A stretch of 64,000 bases of DNA from Hybos culiciformis (Eukaryota > Arthropoda > Insecta > Diptera > Hybotidae). The DNA lies in the NCBI GenBank assembly GCA_964007475.1, contig OZ023273.1, forward strand, positions 125,473,812-125,537,811, read 5' to 3'. A model generated the notes under the pieces. The model saw only the letters and a list, made by a program, of their open reading frames with translations, was not told where the DNA came from and searched no databases. Shown piece by piece: positions 46,831 to 60,179 of the stretch (positions are counted from its first letter, which is position 1; every line of letters begins with the position of its first letter). A program made the position numbers and the translations under genes.

Positions 46831-48932
46831 TTTTAATTTGATTTTGTAGGTATTTATCTTCAAATAATTAAAACAAACTATTAATTCTTTTATGTCAACT
46901 TCTTTTTTGATTTATTTTCATAATTTTTTGAAATCTCTAAAGTATATAAAATTCTTCTTCTTTTTTTTATAATATTTATTTGTATTACAAAAAGAATTTT
47001 TTAAAATATTTTTCCTTTAAATTTTTTATTTTTAAATAATTTTCTCAAAAAATTTAACAAAAAAAAAATTAAATTAGCACGAACTTTTTTTTATCAATGA
47101 ATCACCACTCTTCTATATCATCTATTTTTATTAAGATAAATTTTTTATATTTTATTTTTCAAGGTAAATTTGATGGTATGGTTTACTTAACAAATCTTTG
47201 ATGTGTTTACTTACTACCAAAATGCTATGGTATATAAAAAAAAAACTTGTGATTTAGAAGAATAACGTTAAACAGTGAAAGATAAAACTTCTAGGAGGCA
47301 CATTTATAGTCACGAAAAAAAAATGTTTTTCTCGAGAAATTATAAATAAATAAATAACGTTTTATACAGATGTATTTATCAAAAATCGTTCATAAATGTC
47401 GCCTGTTAAGGTACACACAAAGGTTGGTATCCAAAAAATTAGCATATTTATATATAGTATATATATTTAAAAAAAGAATTTGTATACAAAATTTTAAAAC
47501 TTGTAGCATTTTAAAGTAGACTAAGCTTTATAGTAGATATGATAATAGCATAACGATAACCCGGATAGAAAAAGAAACTTTTTTGATGACAATTACATTT
47601 TAGTTTTGCAATAAAGATTCAAAAAAGAGAAATTATATTGGAAAAGAAAAATACAATTGAAGATATTTAATTTTTTAATAATTCTTTTATTAAAAAATTA
47701 ACGAAGAAATATATAAAGGTTTCTGCTAATCCAATAATATAAAGAAAATTCTATAGATAAGTTCGTTCATAAAACAAAAGACTTAAGGGAGAAACTTTAA
47801 TATTAATATAAGAATTAAATGCAGATTATTCATTTATTTTATTTTATTTTGTTATATTTACAAAATATCAACAAAAAAAAAGTCGAAACAAAAAAAATTT
47901 TTTTTTGATCAATTTATCATAAAGTAATTTGATCAAAATATCTGACGTAGAACATTATTATAATTTGAGCTTCGCTGACATTAAAATTTTCTACAGAAAT
48001 TTTTCAATTTTATTGTTAATTCAAAATTATAATAAATGATTTTTGTTAAACTGAATGATTATTAAATCTTAAATTAGTCATTTGGAATATTAATCAAATG
48101 ACTAATTTGAATGATATTTTGAATAGTAAGGTTAGTTAAAGCTAAACTCTGCGCGCGTAGCAAATGAATAGAATACATATATATTAAATTAAAGTAAATA
48201 CAATTTTCATAATAAATTGTTTGTATTTAAAAAGTAAAAATGCAAATGCTTACTTCTTTTTTCAAATTGTTGAGTTACAGCTAAGAATAATAAAAGCTAA
48301 TAGATAGAACAAAAAGATTTCAAGTGTTAATGCCTGATTCTCTTCAAAAAATGATCTAAAATAATGTGTGTATCTACAAACTTTATTTTTTATAGTAGCT
48401 TACTACACTATCAGACCTTATATTGTTTTGATCATACAACCTATTTTCGTCAGTTCTTTAAATTTTAACCTTACCTTAGGCTTCAACTTATGTTCAATTA
48501 GTCCTTTGTGCTTTTGATTTAGGTGTTTTTTTAAGAAACTTGTTGTGATATTTAATTAATTATTAGTACCCTAGAATTTAGTTATGCGTTGTTTATAGCT
48601 ACCACAGTAAAGTAATTTTTGGAGGAATGTTCCGGAAATCTATTCACAGCTAATTTTATCTGAAAGTAAAAAATCTACTGCAAAAAATATAAAAAAAAAA
48701 AACAAAAACAAAATTTTTGACAGAAAAGGTATCGTAAAAAATATTATGATAGGTAGGAAACGTAATGAAAAAGAAACAAAAAAATAATTTTGCGAAGTAA
48801 TGAAATTTTTCAGATATAAAAAAAATTAGGTTTTAATAGAAACTGCTTTAAAAAGTATTTTCCTTCAAAAATATATTTTTATTTTAAAAATACTAAAATT
48901 ATTTCTATTATCTATTCATAACAAATAAATTT
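46831..48932. other. Intergenic between Rap2 and JHBP gene B
   Basis: Contains the Rap2 upstream region, AT-rich, with a TATATA near 46,940 that could be a core promoter. On the minus strand, TTTATT at 48,878-48,883 is a likely poly(A) signal for gene B, 50 bases past its stop. Otherwise nothing seen. Confidence 0.45.
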
Positions 48933-51900
48933 TCAATTTTCAAAAGGAATATTTTCTAACAAACTATTTGTAATATTCTTCAGTAATATGCCCCAACCGT
49001 CTTTTCCTTCTGTCACAAAATACTGGTAAAAATATCTCCAATATTGGTTAACAAAATCAACAATCAATTTATCTAAGAAAAAAGGACATTATTTATTTAT
49101 GTTTATGTGTATGGATATGTGTATTTATGTAAATTATATTACTTGTGCTAGGTTCCTCCCATAATCCACTAGCATATAATTTCATGTCAGCTACATCTGG
49201 ATCAATTGAGAATTTTTTTAATCTTAAAAATTTTTTATCCATTCGATTTTCAAAAAGGCCAATAATACCAACTTTATTAGAAATTGCGGCTGAAAATAAA
49301 AAAAAAGACATTTTAATAACTCTTTTAATGAGTTACGTATGCTTTAATTTTACATATTGTCAAATTAAAAAAACCATTGGGCTTCATGGCTACATCATTG
49401 ATTTGTATGTGAGCTTTATATTTTCCTTCAATAATAAGTTCTGGCAGCAGAGAATCAACTTTCATAACCAATCCTTTATTATTCATTTGCGCTCGAACGT
49501 TATTTATAATAGTTTTAGATAAACCAGTTACTGTTAGGTCTTTAACTGTTAAATTAGCTTGTATCGATGCATAAGCCGCTTCTAGTTTATCTCCATCAAT
49601 TTTCCATGGATCCAAAACAGGAACATTTTTATATTCTTTCTGCAAAGAAATATAAAGTTTAATTATGAATTTTATACATGAAACATATTTTTGCTTCATT
49701 TTCCATAAAAATGTTCACATTATATTTGATTGTATGTATATATACATTATCTAATAAATAAATAAATAAATTTTATGTTGTTATATTGAGATTTTCATAT
49801 ATCCAGATACATATCTAATCTACATTGTAATGTTTTTATGTAATATATTCCAAATTGAGGTAAATTTGATTACTCAAACAAGAAACAACTTTTAAACTTA
49901 TTTATTTAATCTGAAATCGAAACAAGTAATTTGAAAAAAAAGATAATTATTATATAATTATAATGATTTTATTCTTAATTTTAAAAGCTTAAACAAATGA
50001 CAAAAATACTCACTGTAAGCTTTGGTATTTGATCTTGGATTGCTTTTTTGAAGCATTCATTTAAGTCAAGGTCGGTAGCAGAGCAAGTAATTTTTTTGGC
50101 TGAAAGAATAAAAAAAATAAACATGTTTAACTTTACTATATAACAAATTGAGCTAATAACATGTTGATTTCATGGTATAGTACAATAATTAGTATACATA
50201 ACTATTTAAGTACCATGTTTTTATGAGTATAAAAAAAATTAACAAAATACACAATTTTCATTTCATTACAGATATCAACGTCAATATCTATACGCCAAAA
50301 TAAGTACATTATATTTATGTTAGGCTTAGTAATAATTGAATTTTGTACATACTTAAACGTTGTTTTGCGAAAGAAGTATTTTTAATCTGAGCTATTATGA
50401 CATTATTAATTATTAGTTTTATCCTGTTAAAAAATTAGAAAAGAAATGTTAACTGATAGTTTGTCGTTTTACTACGGTATTAATATCTTACATGCTATTG
50501 CCGATTTAAGAATAACTCAGAAAACTATTGCTTCATTCTAAGTTTTGTGTTCAAGGGCAAATCGTTGACCTAATTTTTTTATGTTTATGATGGATATAAA
50601 TATTTTTTATGTGATTATATAGTCGTGTTTACTTAAATGTTTGTGCATAATTGAATGAGTGATATTAAAATGCGTTCTGTTTCATTGTGTTTTTAACAAT
50701 TAGGTAAACAATTTTATGTGTATACATTTACATAAAATTGAAAAATCCACGAGTATTTTATTTTAATACATATATATTCGAGTATAATATATAATAAATT
50801 CTACATTTTTTTTTAGTTATTCAAGCAACTTAAGTCGAGAAGACGTTTATACCTGCTAGTACGAATTTCTCTTGTTTGTACATTGTACTAGAGAAAAAAA
50901 ACGGGAAAAACAAATTTATAATTTTAGACTGAATTCGAAACCGGGATCCTAAGGATCGCACCTGAAAGCACCTGTTTTGACCACTGCGGCTTCCAGTTTA
51001 ATATCATCTGCCAACTATTATACTATCTCATAAATGAGCACGTTTTGAACATCTCGTTTTGAAATACTTTTTGGAAAATTTAATAGTATAGTTTTTTAGG
51101 TTCCTTCAATTGATTTCAGTCAAATACCATATCTAAGCCACAATCCAACTCATTGGGGTCTTTAATTTTTTTTAATTGTTCCTCTGCTCTAATCAACTTC
51201 TATCGACAAAAAAATTAAAATTATATAAATTTTATAAGAAAATAATTCAGTTTTCTAAAAAATTATTATTATTATTTTTATCTGAAATCATTCAATTAAT
51301 AAGTTTGTGGTATATTGTTTCATTGTCATATTCATCAAAAATTAATTTTAAATATGCATCAGACTGCACTTTGATCAAAAAATAATAAAATGCAATTGAA
51401 TTCATTATATTGTTTGCCAAAAAAGATAATAACAGATGATAATTATTTTTGATCCTAATTATAAATCAGAAAGGTTTTGAAAATAAAGAAAATCATAATG
51501 TATTGGAAAATGGAAAACTTTTGAAATCTTTAAAACTACAAAAGCTATTAAGATCGGAAAACATTCATAAAGTAACCGGAAAATTTTTATTGACTCGTTA
51601 CGAACAAATAAAATTAATATGAATACATTTTTATTATCAAGAAAACAAACAGGTTTCATGACCCTAAAAAAATTGTGCAAAAAAAAAATTATGAAAAATT
51701 ATGCAAATTACATTATTATGTACAAAATTATTATTGATCTTGCAAATTGTTCAAATTATTTTAGATAATTATTTTATTTCTTTTCTTAAGTATGCTTATT
51801 TCCTACTTTAAATATAAAATGTATATAGTAACGTACATCAATCAAAAAGACCATTAACCGATCAAAAACATCAAAGCATTTCCATGATACCGTGATATAC

Positions 51901-52781
51901 ATTTTTTTTTGGGACTGCGTTAAAGGGGGGAGCGCCATATCTGAGCGATTCCACCTATAGTCCAATCTAGAATGAACGAACCAAACTGAATATGATGTTA
52001 TACCCAGAATCCAATATTTTGTGGGAATTCGAGGAGGTTTCTAAGTTTATTAATATATAATCGCGAATTTTCACAACAATTTGTATGGGATTAGGAAGTT
52101 ATATTTTAACCCCTATAATTAATTTTAAACTTTAATTATATAATGCTCCATTGGATTAAAAACTTCTTCACTTCGTTTGAAATTTATTCTTTTATTCAAT
52201 AATTTTTTTTATCTCACAAATCGTACTTTTTACACTAGTTCAGAAAAAAAATTCATTTTTTTATCTTTTTTTTTTTTTACAAAAAATGCAATGTTGTTGG
52301 GGATCTTTATCGACATTGCTTATCTGATGATAATTCACTTTTAACTTATATTAGGATTTTTCATATCATTTTAATTTAATAGAAAAAGTTAAAAAAACAA
52401 TTTCTTATTACTAACAAAAAGAAGAGTAAAATTAGACAGAAAGATGATAGATTTTTTAGGGATAATGTACATACTACTGGCAAATATAGTTATGGCAGTC
52501 ATGAATAATTAATCATTTCGCGGGCAGCTTTAATACATGTACTTAAACTATTTCGTTCAAAATTTGTTATTTTATAATTAGTTATTTCAATTTTATTCCT
52601 CATGCTACTACAATTCAATACTTATAATAATTATATTATATACTTAATTAATTTTATCCTTTTCAATTATCAAAAAAAACATTGGTTTTCAATTCTTACG
52701 TAATTCAAAATCAGTTTCATCATCTGAATATACTTTTCTAAAAATCAAAAACACCGATAAAATTATTAAATTATTTTTCAT
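48933..52781 (-). CDS. JHBP/takeout family protein B
   Basis: Exons 52781..52700, 50099..50014, 49639..49354, 49289..49143 and 49072..48933 join in frame to 246 residues. The signal peptide is short (MKNNLIILSVFLIF), followed by an acidic linker. The Cys pair is TCSATDLDLNEC. VLDPW, GLSKTIINNV, KPNGFFNLTI and VNQYW mark the JHBP fold. All four introns have the same phase as in genes A and C, and exon 4 is again 147 nt, but exons 2, 3 and 5 are shorter and the sequence is the most diverged of the three. It ends early (NIPFEN) without the Lys-rich tail. Intron 1 is 2.6 kb. A TATATAAATA at 52,936-52,945 sits about 155 bases before the ATG. Ligand unknown. Confidence 0.9.
50100..52699 (-). other. 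Long first intron of JHBP gene B
   Basis: Contains a tRNA-like SINE head at 50,931-51,000. A less AT-rich patch at 51,900-52,050 (GGGGGGAGCGCCATATCTGA) looks like unclassified repeat debris. No coding signal. Confidence 0.55.
50931..51000 (-). repeat. tRNA-derived SINE head
   Basis: On the minus strand AAGCCGCAGTGG (A-box-like) is followed about 45 bases later by CCGGTTTCGAATTC (B-box-like). The segment is markedly more G+C-rich than its flanks. No complete cloverleaf, so a SINE head rather than a functional tRNA. Confidence 0.5.
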
Positions 52782-52935
52782 TTTTTTTTCTGTATTTTAC
52801 ACTTGATAATTTTTTAACCCGCTTTTTAATCGTGCCACTTAAAATTTACAAAATATAAAATCGTTAAAAACACTTATACTTCTTATTTCTTAAAATTTAT
52901 TTAACAAAATATTTACAAACTGCATTTCTTCAATT

Positions 52936-52945
52936 TATTTATATA
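52936..52945 (-). promoter_or_regulatory. Putative TATA box of JHBP gene B
   Basis: TATATAAATA on the minus strand, about 155 bases upstream of the gene B start codon. TATA-like words are common in this AT-rich DNA; the position relative to the gene and the parallel box upstream of gene C are the only support. Confidence 0.3.
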
Positions 52946-53570
52946 AAAGAAAAATTTTATGGAAAATATTGGAGGGAAAAATAAAAATTTATTCAACTAA
53001 CTAATACCAATAAATTAACTCTCAATTTTTTATGGATACCTAACTTACTTTAGAATCAAAACCAAAAAAAATGTTATCACTGCGCATAAGTCTCATATTT
53101 AATATATATAAATATTTGTCATAATTAATACACAATTTTTAATTCAATTATTTATTTTGTCCACAGAATATTTACAATTTTTTTTATAAACATGTATATT
53201 TATTAGTTATTACATTTTATATCCTGCACATGAAACTACCATGAAAACATATTTTTGATTAACATTTAAGAATTTTACTGGATAATGTTAAAATTTAAAA
53301 AAAAATTCGAATTTTTGGCTCAAGAAAATTCAAAAAAATATTTGGATTTCAGATGATTCAAAACCTGAATTTAATTTGTAACTTTAAGAAACAGATCAGA
53401 GAAAAACTTATTCTGAAAACACTAATGGAGAAAATAATAATCTAAGTTTCACATTTAGGTAGAAATACTAAAGGGATACTTTACTTATAGTAATTGTTTA
53501 AAAACAAAAGACATTCAAGAAAATATATAATGTATAAAATGTGTAAAATACATAAAAATTATAAGATTAA

Positions 53571-53684
53571 TATTGCACTTCTCAAACTTTGGCTGGTGGT
53601 GTCATTGGTCCAAAATTTTTTAAAAGAATCAATGCCTGTAAACGTGGTCGCGCAGGATATTTGTCCGATATCATTTTTAATTAT
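53571..53684 (+). pseudogene. Possible mariner/Tc-type transposase fragment
   Basis: A 37-codon open stretch reads TLAGGVIGPKFF and later GRAGYLSDIIFNY before a stop. This resembles the (W/L)AGGVIGPYFF...VNGxRYxxMI block of mariner-like transposases. It is short, without flanking homology or visible inverted repeats, so the assignment is tentative. Confidence 0.3.
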
Positions 53685-54514
53685 TAAATTGTTGGCTCTT
53701 CAAAACATATTTCAATTAAAATATTCCAAACTTTCATTCAAATGATATGTTTTATATTTAAAAAAAAAAAAAAAGTCCTTAGTTAAAGATAAGGATAACT
53801 TTTAAAAATAAAATATAATTAATTTTGACATGGACGAGATATGTAATGTCTGTCTCAGTGATATGTACCTGTATTACATAATATAAAAAAAATTATTTGT
53901 TGACAGCAGCAATTTCATTATAAGATTAGCGATCGATTATTCAGATTGACGCTGGTATAAACTCTCAAAAATATTCTAATAACAATTTTTTTTTCTAAAT
54001 TATTTTTTTTAATTAATTTTTTTAAAATAGAAACATATTAGATCTAAGTAGTATTATATTTGATTGTATATTGTAAGTAGCTTATACTTACAAACATGTC
54101 GTGTATATTAAATAATATTACAAGAATCAGTTCTAATATTATTTCATTGACAAACATTTTTTTTTATAATTAAATAATGATACTTCAAAATCTCCTTGAA
54201 CTTATACCACTTTTAAAACTAAGTAGTTGGACAAAAAATGTTTAGCCTCTTAATTCTATTTAGAATGTTCTCTTATTCGAATTTAGATCATCGACTTCTA
54301 TTGACTTTTGTTTTTATGCATTTTTCCAAGTTTAAAATTTATATTGATCTACAGAATCTTAAATGTTTATTATATACGTATAATCGAATAATTATTCAAT
54401 AATATTTTTGAAGGTTAACAGATAAAACAGAACTTTATATTTTTTAAATCAGAGTTATGAATTATAGTGGTTCTTTTTTCGACAAAATTAAAATTAATGT
54501 TAGTCGTTACATGT

Positions 54515-54590
54515 TGGTCTGTTGCAAGCCCTCGGTGGGCGTTGAACCCATGACCGTCACTATAACCGCAGATGGGCGATTGTGAGCTAA
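54515..54590 (-). repeat. tRNA-derived SINE head
   Basis: Minus strand: TAGCTCACAATCGCCCATCTG (A-box region) is followed by ATGGGTTCAACGCCC, whose GGTTCAACGCC fits the B-box consensus. G+C-rich relative to its surroundings. Acceptor-stem pairing is not evident. Confidence 0.5.
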
Positions 54591-55076
54591 AACTCGTATT
54601 ATAAATAGTATGTAATTGTTTTTTGAATCTTCTAGATTTATTTCATAACTGATAACTATAGTGCAACGCAGGCAATATATTTTTTGTTTTTCAAATAATA
54701 AATAGTTTATTGTTCAGTCAAGCAATATGCCAATCTATTTTATAACTAAATATGAAGAAAAATGCAAAATCATGGTAAACATTTTGTTTTTAGAATTATC
54801 TTTTAAAAAATAATCAAAACTTATTTAATTTAGATATTTTTTTATTAATATATTAAATATAATATTATTATTAATATATCTTGTAGGACTTATATTTGTA
54901 AAATGACCGTAAATGAAAACTTTATTTGCTTAAATTTATTTGTTCTAACTCATTCGAAAAATTACTTATATAGCACTGATAAACTTAAGGAAAATTTAAA
55001 TCTTCTTTAGAAAAAAATCTAAGACGATTGAGATTATGAAATAATCATGCTTAAATAAATAATAAAAATATAATTT

Positions 55077-55082
55077 TTATTA
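55077..55082 (-). terminator. Putative poly(A) signal of JHBP gene C
   Basis: AATAAA on the minus strand, about 65 bases downstream of the gene C stop codon. The hexamer is common by chance here, so support is positional only. Confidence 0.35.
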
Positions 55083-55146
55083 GTATTAATACATATATAC
55101 GAATTATCTACAATAATTATTTGAAAATATTGAATTTTAATACTTT

Positions 55147-57758
55147 TTATTTCGCTTGTTTTTTCGTTAACAAAGATTCCAAAGGAATTTTTTCTAGAAA
55201 TTGATTTTGTAAATTCAACACCAAAGGCTCCCACAAATACTTAGAATCTTGAATGGCTATTTTATAAAATTCGGGCCAATTTTGATTAACAATGTCAACA
55301 ATAATGGAATCTGAAATAAATAAATACATAAAATTTTGTAGATACAATGTTTGTATAAAGTCAACCTTTATCTGAAGATTAAATTCATACAGAAGAAATT
55401 TTAAAATTAACAAATTCATACTTAAGGTTGGATCTGGAAAAAGACCTGTTGCATGAAATTTCATTTGACCCACATTTGGATCTATATCAACTTTAGTCCA
55501 TTTCAAATACTTATCGCCATTTTTTGTTTCAATTACACCATAATTTCTTACTGTTGCGTCAATATTACCTAAAAAAGTGAAGTATTAAAAGGTTAGAAAT
55601 TAAAATAGACAAAATGGGGATTCTGAGAAAAAAAATCAATGTTCAACTCGAATGTCGAATTGCAAAAAAAATAAACTTAAATAGCTTTCTTATTTTGTTT
55701 AGTATAAAGTGTTCAGTTACAATCAATTTTGATATAGTATATTAGAAAACTAGTTTTGATTTTTTTATTTACCTTGCAAATATATACAAAGTACATATAC
55801 ACATATACAATTCTTGTTTTAAATTTTAAAACTTACTCATTGAAATATTGAACACTCCTTTTGGCCTCATTTTTATTTCATTTATTTTTATGTCACCTTT
55901 GTAGTCACCTTCAATGTACAGTTTAGGGATAAATGATTTTGATTCACCAATTATTTCATTATCAGTGATCTTAACATTGATGTCTTTAATAATAGTTTTT
56001 GAAATGCCAAAAATTTTCAGAGTTTTCAAAATAATGACACCTTGGAATGTTCCACTTGAATACTGAAATCGTTCGTTGTGCAGAACAAATGGATCCAAAG
56101 GTGGAATACCGAGAGCTTCGTTCCCTTTCTACAAAAAAAAAAAACAAGGTTTAAATTGCATACTATGAGTTAATCTTACAGAATCTGTAGAAATCTAACC
56201 TCCAGCAAAGGTAGTTGTTCTTGTATAGCATCTTTGATGCATTGGTTCAAATTTGGGTCTTCTTGATTACAAGTTTTGATGCCTTCAGCTGGAATTGTTT
56301 AAAATTCATTCTTAAATGTTGAGGTAATAAAGTTTTATTAAAATTAAAATCATTTCAATTAGTTTTTTTTTTCTGTAATTAGAAAAGTTTTAAATCTAGA
56401 AAATGTTCGAAAAAAATGTTCAGGGACTTATTTTTAAATCAATTCTGCGCAACATAAAGTTATTTAGATACATTTTATATAAAAAAAAAATGTTCAACCT
56501 TCAATATTAATATTATTCCAAAAAATTAACTTTAAAATAATAATATAATTGTAGGCTTGTCTTTACAAAATAAAACATAATTCTTTTCATTTTAAACAAT
56601 CTATTCGATAAAATTAACACTAAAAATGAAAATCTGATCATCAACACCAATTTTTCGCATTTTTCAGTTTAACTATTTTATTAATATTTTTTTTATCTTC
56701 CGTTGGACAATGATGTAGTGCTTCCAGGCCCTCTAAAAAGAAGGTATGTATAATCTATTAGGAATCCTATTTAAAAACTACATTATATTTACTTTTTCGT
56801 TTAATTTGTTTAATATTATATTATAACGTTTTTCTATTTTTGATTTCTCGTCAAAATATGAAGACGAGTTTTGAACCAACTTGGTTTAACCAAATGACTT
56901 CTAATTTTACAAGCAGACTTATTTTGCCTGACAAAACAATGTCCAATAATTTTTGAATCATAACCGTACTTTAAAAACTAACACATTCCTCGTTGCCTAT
57001 CCATAGGGATAAACTTCATACTTTCAAATGTTTATACGCGCTTTTGTGATTATTCACAAAGTATTAAGACCGGCACTCCGAAAAATTGGGGAACATTGCG
57101 TTATTCAGTACGTCATAATAGAAAGAGTTTCAATAAAAAATTCTTTGCCCGAAGAAATTACACAATAAAATTACTTTATTTTATTTCTTGCAATTTTAGA
57201 AATAAATAAACAAATTAAAATAATTAACTACAGAAATTAGCATAAAAAATCAATTGAATTATTACAGATTAAAAATAGAATAAATGTTGTGTAGGTATGT
57301 CTTTATATCGTAGAATAAAAAACTTTTTATTACCATTGCAATTACACAATTAAATACAGTATTGGAAAAAAACCTTTACATAATTTTTTAAAAATTTAAA
57401 TAATGATTATGATGATTTATAATTAAAACAATAATTTCTAGGTACATTATTAACTACTAAATCAACATTTAATTTGTTGCAGTTTACAAATATACCTAAT
57501 CAGTGTTGTCTAAATGTCATATTTATATTATCCAAGATTTCTATAAAATTTATGAATTTAATTTTTATATAAATATTATAAAATTTTTAAATAAGTTGCA
57601 TAAGTAAATATAATACATATACCTATATATATAAATATATATAAAAATCAAAAATTTTACTCACGCAACGAAAAATGTTCACTAACAGTTTCTAGACTGG
57701 GAGCAGCTAAAGTTATTGATATTGATATTACGACAATAATATGAATGACAAACTTCAT
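55147..57758 (-). CDS. JHBP/takeout family protein C
   Basis: Exons 57758..57665, 56288..56200, 56128..55837, 55568..55422 and 55310..55147 join in frame to 261 residues. The start MKFVIHIIVVISISITLAAP is a clear secretion signal. The Cys pair is TCNQEDPNLNQC. PPLDPF, GISKTIIKDI, RPKGVFNISM, ATGLFPDPTL and VNQNW follow the family order. The sequence is closest to gene A (shared GIKTC, IQEQ and RPKG blocks), and exons 2-4 have the same lengths as in gene A. The protein ends SLLTKKQAK. TATAAATA lies about 131 bases before the ATG. A secreted hydrophobic-ligand carrier is expected; the ligand is unknown. Confidence 0.92.
56289..57664 (-). other. First intron of JHBP gene C
   Basis: Donor GTGAGT, acceptor ATTCCAG. 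AT-rich, with no recognised element. Confidence 0.6.
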
Positions 57759-57888
57759 GGTTGAAAAAATTATGAATTTTTCTATTAGCGAAAAAATTAA
57801 TCTCCAATGATAAACTTAAAAAATACTCTTCTATTATTTTCCGATTTAAGTAAAATAACAATCTGAATATTTTATTTAAAATCTGTTG

Positions 57889-57896
57889 TATTTATA
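57889..57896 (-). promoter_or_regulatory. Putative TATA box of JHBP gene C
   Basis: TATAAATA on the minus strand about 131 bases upstream of the gene C ATG, similarly placed to the box before gene B. Confidence 0.35.
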
Positions 57897-59067
57897 AACT
57901 TTTTTTTATTAATTTTTTTTTTCTTCTGATTTTTATACTAGTAATTCCATATTGTTGTTATTTATACATACTTAATTAAAAATTTCTAGCTTTTGAAAAT
58001 ACAGTATGTACAAATTTTCAAGTTCCGAATAACATTTTTGGAAATTATATTGAACTCAAGAATAATACGAATAGGTATGGGTGTTTAGTATCAATAGTAA
58101 TAAAAGAAGAAGATCAATATTATATTATTTCCGCCATAAAGAGATTTTTATATATGTTTATATTATAGACTTTTTTGTCAGAAATTTTAAATGTCATCTG
58201 TTTGATTCTTTGTCTTACTTTACTCCGTTTAATTGGGATTTTTTGGATTTTAAATTAAAATATCTGTAAATTTTAATTTTTTTTCTTTTTGGATAAATGG
58301 CATTACCATTAAAATTAATGAAATCCTTTCAAATTGTATTAAGATCCAGTTACACCGGAAATTCTATTTTCGATTGTTTTTATTTCAATCAGTGCATCCA
58401 GAAATAGAAACGAAACATTGTGTAGCGGTCTGTACTTATTTTAGATATAAAGTCGACATTGATTTTGCCATTTCGTCTTCTATACTATATAAGTATACAG
58501 TTTCACCCTTAATTTTGTTTTTTAAATTTATTTTTTTTAGTGATATAATAAACAGATTAAAATCTTAATTGGATAGAATAAATTCCTTAAGTTTTAGTAA
58601 AAAAAAAATTTATTTGTTTTAAAATTTGATATTGATACTGAGAAATATTGTAATTGAGTTTGAAATATGATGAAAAAAAACTTTAGCACCAAAATAAGAA
58701 CCTTACTCAGTGAGTATTTTTATATATTTGTAGTAAACATAATTGTACAGTTTCTCTTCCTACTCATTTAATTATTGGCAGTATTATTTAGATTCTTAGA
58801 TATTGCTTTACTACATTTATTTATTATTAGTATATACCTATTTTTTATACTATAGATTCATTTTTGATACAGGTTTTTAAAATGTAATAGGTATTCTTAT
58901 TTTTTGATTGTGCCATACATTGGTTTAAGTTGAGAAGCTTAACACCAAAAATTAAAAAAAGTACATATTTTGTATTGAGAAGTACATGAACCTAAAATGA
59001 TTATTGAGCGTATATATTTACTTATTCATACTTTTTCTTACAAATACGATCCAACATTTATGTAGAT
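57897..59067. other. Intergenic region
   Basis: AT-rich; short open frames here show no protein-like features. Nothing supportable seen. Confidence 0.5.
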
Positions 59068-59076
59068 GTAAAAATT

Positions 59077-59225
59077 GGTGGGGTGTCACAACATCAACAG
59101 GACATAAAGTCAGTTGACTTTATGTCCCTTTTGAATGAGACATAAAGTCAGTTGACTTTATGTCTCAAAAATTGAGACATAAAGTCAACTGACTTTATGT
59201 CCTGTTGATGTTGTGACACCCCACC
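59077..59225. mobile_element. Palindromic MITE with 9-bp target-site duplication
   Basis: The 149-bp element is almost one inverted repeat. Outer arms are GGTGGGGTGTCACAACATCA and its complement. The core holds three copies of GACATAAAGTCA paired with TGACTTTATGTC, each itself a palindrome. The perfect direct repeat GTAAAAATT flanks it (59068-59076 and 59226-59234). A 9-bp duplication is typical of Mutator-like elements and possible for Merlin. No coding capacity, so it must have been moved by a transposase in trans. Confidence 0.9.
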
Positions 59226-59234
59226 GTAAAAATT

Positions 59235-60179
59235 ATCTTAACTGATGTCCTGTTTTAATTACACCGCACTAAACTAAAAACTTATGATGTCATTATTTAT
59301 CATAGTAATTTATAAAATCAATAAATTGTTGACAAACAAAAGCTTTAAATAATCTCTAAGCTCTGTCTAGAAGTAAAGAGAATTTAGAAGAAGCAGTAAA
59401 TTATTAGCATTATCAGACAAAAAAAAAAGTATAAATAGGTATGTATTATATAGGTACAATGTTCATATTAAATATACCATAATTGCAATATCATTCCAAA
59501 TTAATCAACTAGTGATCTATCAAAGTGTACACAAAACTTAATTATTTAATTAAAAAAAAATATTAAAAAAAAGTAACAATAAAAAACTTACAATAAAAAA
59601 CTTAAAGGGCAGCGTAAACCTGATTTATTAAATGACGAAATTTCAGTTAATTAATTTAAATAACAAATTGATTTACGTCATATCTTTTAAAACCCTTTCA
59701 TATGGTAAATGAATTAATAAAACTCTAGAGTCATTTATATAGGTAATTAGTATTCCTACTACATATTGTGTTCTAAATCACATCATCTTAATAGAAAATA
59801 TTAAAAATTCAAAATTTTTAAAAAATATATTAAAAATTCGATGCCTACATAAATATACACCATACTTGAAAACTAAAAGTTCTCCATTTCTGTTCTGAAC
59901 CTCTTGAATTATTAAATCTTACAATTGCCTCACCTCGATCTCACGTTCAAATAAAATATAAGTGAATTGTTTTATTTTGATACAATATATATTCTAGAAT
60001 ACAAATTATTATAGCATATACTTATTTGATTATACATATATGTATGTTGAATTAATGAAATAATAGTAATTATTGAATAAAAAAATTATTAAAGTTCCTT
60101 TGCTTTCGTAATCTTAAACATATGTTTAACGATAGAATTAACTAGTTTTTAATTTTTTTTATTATAATTCATATAAAGG
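59235..60179. other. Intergenic region
   Basis: AT-rich; no features seen besides a repeated ACAATAAAAAACTTA word near 59,580. Confidence 0.5.

Larger units (their letters stand above)
52782..55146. other. Intergenic between JHBP genes B and C
   Basis: Includes a possible mariner-type transposase scrap (53,571-53,684), a SINE head (54,515-54,590), and TTTATT at 55,077-55,082, a probable minus-strand poly(A) signal 65 bases past the gene C stop. Remaining sequence is AT-rich. Confidence 0.5.

Noticed and set aside
49145..49522. 125-codon plus-strand frame over JHBP gene B
   Set aside because: Antisense of real exons 3 and 4 of gene B; no independent evidence.
58081..58568. Short plus-strand frames near 58 kb
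   Set aside because: Phe/Ile/Tyr-rich chance frames, no splice or family support.
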